NCBI GenBank assembly: GCA_934636245.1
Contig: CAKUAI010000001.1
Span: forward strand, 258,222 to 322,221
Source of the DNA: an uncultured Coriobacteriales bacterium
GTDB taxonomy: Bacteria > Actinomycetota > Coriobacteriia > Coriobacteriales > UMGS124
Length of the DNA stretch: 64,000 bases
Direction of reading: 5' to 3'
Positions within the stretch are counted from its first letter, which is position 1. Each line of letters starts with the position of its first letter. This document shows positions 62,098-64,000 of this stretch, piece after piece. Made by a program: the position numbers and the translations under genes. The notes under the pieces are model-generated. The model ran no database searches. It saw only the letters and a list, made by a program, of their open reading frames with translations, and was not told the origin of the DNA.

Positions 62098-63765
62098 ATG
62101 GAACTCACTCGCCGCAACTTTGTCCAGGCCGCAGGCGCCGCCACCGCAGCCGCCGCCCTCGCCGCCGGTGCCACCACCGCGCTTGCCGACGAGGCCGCTG
62201 TCGCCGATTACTCCGGCACTGGCTACGTCGACCCCGCCGCCGACGGCAAGGAGCCCACGATCATCGACTACACCAACGTCGTCGAGGAGGTCGGCGAGCC
62301 CGCAGAGGTCGAGGAGCACGAGATCATCGTTGTCGGTGCAGGCGGCACTGGCCTTGCTGCTGGTATCCAGGCTTTCGAGGACGGCCTCGACGTCGTTGTC
62401 CTTGAGAAGAAGGCCCTTGCCGGCGGCACCTTCCCCGGCTCCGAGGGCATGTTCGCCGTGGGTTCGCACTGGCAGAAGGAGGCCGGCTACGAGATCGACG
62501 TTGAGGAGATCATCGGCCGCCTCATGACCTACCACCACTATGTGCCCGACCCCGAGCTCTACCGCGCCTTCTTCAACAAGACCGCCGAGACCATCGACTG
62601 GCTCGAGAAGGAGGGCGTTGGCTTCCAGGAGGTCGTCGCGCTGGGCGAGTCCGACCCCACTTGGCACCTTTACGCCGGCGAGCGCTCCAAGGGCCTGGGC
62701 GCCCAGTTCATGGTGAGCTTCATCGCCCATGCCGAGGAGATCGGCCTCGACATTCGCTATGAGACCCCCGCCAAGCAGCTCATCGTCGACGAGTCCGGCG
62801 CTGTGACCGGCGTCCTCGCTGTTGACAAGGACGGCAAGGTCATCCAGTTCAACGCCAAGGCCGTCATCATCGGCACCGGCGGCTATGCCAACAACGACAA
62901 CATGATGAAGCAGCTCTGCGAGGTCGACCCGGCCAAGATCTGCGCGGCCGGCGCCACGAGCGGCCGCGAGGGCGACGGCATCCGCATGGCCCGTCACGCC
63001 GGCGCCATCATGGCCCCCGCTCCCGGCACCGCTGCCTGGTACGGCCCCATTCTCTACGGCACGATCTACGGTACGCCCGTCCAGGCCGCCACATCGCTGC
63101 AGCCTGTCCTGTGGATCAACGAGGCTTGCGAGCGCTTCGTTGCCGAGGACATGTTCCACCGCAACTTCCCGTTTGCCGGCATGGCCCACAAGAGCCAGAA
63201 GACCGTCTACACCATGCTTACTCAGAAGTTCCTCGACCAGTACGAGGCCGAGGGCGTGCAGCTGCAGGTCGGCGTGTACTGCGAGACCGGCATCCCGCTG
63301 ACGACCCTCAAGGACGACCTGCAGGAGCTCATCGACGAGGGCAACGAGCACATCTGGGTCGCAAACACCGTGGCCGAGCTGGCCGATGCCGCTGGTCTCG
63401 ACGCCGACAAGCTCACTGCCACCGTTGAGAAGTACAACGCCATGTGCGAGGCCGGCAAGGACACGCAGTTCGACAAGGCCGACGAGTTCATGATCCCGCT
63501 GAAGGACGAGGAGGGCCCGTACTACCTCTTCGAGGTCCAGAACGGCTACTTCTGCACCGTGGGCGGCATTAAGGTCACCACGAAGTGCGAGGCCGTCAAC
63601 GACGACCGCCAGGTCATCCCCGGCCTGTACATGGGCGGCATGGACGCCGGCGGATTCTACGGCGACGCTTACGACGCCGGCATCGCCGCTGGTTCCTGCG
63701 CCTCTTGGGCCATCAACTCCGGCCGCATGGCCGAGGAGGCCGCCAAGGAGTTCATCGGCAAGTAA
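62098..63765 (+). CDS. Tat-exported FAD-dependent reductase, third flavoprotein
   Basis: A 555-residue flavoprotein. The twin-arginine signal MELTRRNFVQAAGAATAAAAL is cleaved near ALADEA. The FAD motif EIIVVGAGGTGLAAGIQAFEDGLDVVVLEKKALAGGTFP is near residue 75. A second FAD contact, GLYMGGMDAGGFYGDAYDAGIAAGSCASWAINSG, is at the C-terminus. It has no FMN or heme domain. It belongs to the same FAD_binding_2 class as 24178 but is clearly different in the cap region. The substrate is unknown and LysR (60831) is the likely regulator. ATG 62098 is six bases after GGGG; ATG 62095 is directly adjacent and also possible. Confidence 0.88.
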   Translation: MELTRRNFVQAAGAATAAAALAAGATTALADEAAVADYSGTGYVDPAADGKEPTIIDYTNVVEEVGEPAEVEEHEIIVVGAGGTGLAAGIQAFEDGLDVVVLEKKALAGGTFPGSEGMFAVGSHWQKEAGYEIDVEEIIGRLMTYHHYVPDPELYRAFFNKTAETIDWLEKEGVGFQEVVALGESDPTWHLYAGERSKGLGAQFMVSFIAHAEEIGLDIRYETPAKQLIVDESGAVTGVLAVDKDGKVIQFNAKAVIIGTGGYANNDNMMKQLCEVDPAKICAAGATSGREGDGIRMARHAGAIMAPAPGTAAWYGPILYGTIYGTPVQAATSLQPVLWINEACERFVAEDMFHRNFPFAGMAHKSQKTVYTMLTQKFLDQYEAEGVQLQVGVYCETGIPLTTLKDDLQELIDEGNEHIWVANTVAELADAAGLDADKLTATVEKYNAMCEAGKDTQFDKADEFMIPLKDEEGPYYLFEVQNGYFCTVGGIKVTTKCEAVNDDRQVIPGLYMGGMDAGGFYGDAYDAGIAAGSCASWAINSGRMAEEAAKEFIGK

Positions 63766-63830
63766 GACTGCCGCGTGACCTTAGGCTATGCGCCTGAGTT
63801 GGCTTGATTTACATACAGCACACCTGAAAC

Positions 63831-63876
63831 CTGCCCCGGCTCGCGAGATTGTATCGCGAGCCGGGGCAGGCGTTTT
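63831..63876 (+). terminator. Strong terminator after the third flavoprotein
   Basis: CTGCCCCGGCTCGCGA (63831-63846) and TCGCGAGCCGGGGCAG (63854-63869) form a perfect 16-bp stem, then GCGTTTT. Confidence 0.85.
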
Positions 63877-63933
63877 GCGCATCAGGAAGAGACTGTTCTA
63901 GGAAAGCAATGAACAAGTAGCCTCCGGCCGCAA

Positions 63934-63985
63934 CCCCTCCCGCGCCGGCGCCGAAAAACCGGCCCGGGAGGGGCCGTCGGGGGAT
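63934..63985. other. GC-rich hairpin at the window end
   Basis: CCCCTCCCG (63934-63942) pairs with CGGGAGGGG (63965-63973), with inner GCCGG/CCGGC. GGGGGATTTTTG follows shortly after, so it may be a terminator or attenuator for a gene beyond the window. Confidence 0.5.
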
Positions 63986-64000
63986 TTTTGTCGTGTCCCG

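Overview
The window is a GC-rich bacterial chromosome segment that most resembles the anaerobic gut actinobacteria of class Coriobacteriia, probably family Eggerthellaceae. The signs are three Tat-exported FAD reductases, a DMSO-reductase-family molybdoenzyme with a TorD-type chaperone, two LuxR regulators fused to multi-span membrane domains, LysR regulators beside the reductases, and short TGACGCA/GGGACGG intergenic repeats. No species can be assigned from sequence alone. I saw no tRNA, rRNA, transposase, prophage or CRISPR array.

Layout. 1-4.1 kb: the end of a TetR-type regulator converging on a heterodimeric ABC exporter pair, with REP-like repeats on both sides. 4.5-10.2 kb: a two-component system with a MacB/LolD-type ATPase and a large FtsX permease. 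10.3-11.7 kb: a DUF3990 (ADP-ribosyltransferase-like) plus XRE toxin-antitoxin-like pair behind a perfect 20-bp palindrome. 11.7-13.8 kb: an OatA-like acyltransferase. 14.0-18.0 kb: an Arg/Gly/Asp-tailed protein, a Mur ligase lacking the DAP signature, a molybdate-binding protein and a universal stress protein. 18.1-24.0 kb: ECF sigma and anti-sigma, adenine deaminase, an AAA/PD-(D/E)XK protein and a GNAT enzyme. 24.2-31.1 kb: two exported flavoprotein reductases with a LysR and a membrane LuxR regulator. 31.2-36.5 kb: a small membrane protein and a second Bce-like sensor/transporter module.

36.8-44.7 kb (minus strand): a surface unit of a class B sortase, a 1776-residue LPQTG thioester adhesin with VaFE-type repeats, and a repeat-tailed lipoprotein. 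44.9-52.8 kb: a pyridoxal-kinase fusion, a second AAA/PD-(D/E)XK protein, a Phd/RelE-type pair, a lysine/alanine-linker protein with a 59-residue neighbour, a creatininase-family hydrolase and an RlmA-type rRNA methyltransferase. 52.9-53.6 kb has no conventional gene. It holds a near-consensus promoter with an inverted repeat, a 23-codon ORF, a four-copy degenerate repeat and a candidate small RNA. 53.6-60.5 kb: a molybdoenzyme operon (TorD-like chaperone, four-cluster ferredoxin, catalytic subunit, unknown accessory protein, membrane LuxR regulator) with no membrane anchor subunit. 60.8-63.8 kb: LysR divergent from a third exported flavoprotein.

How it fits together: the cell appears to respire or detoxify several small organic acceptors through exported flavin and molybdenum reductases, each beside its own regulator. 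It senses envelope stress with two transporter-linked two-component systems and carries a sortase-anchored adhesin. The substrates of all four reductases cannot be read from sequence.
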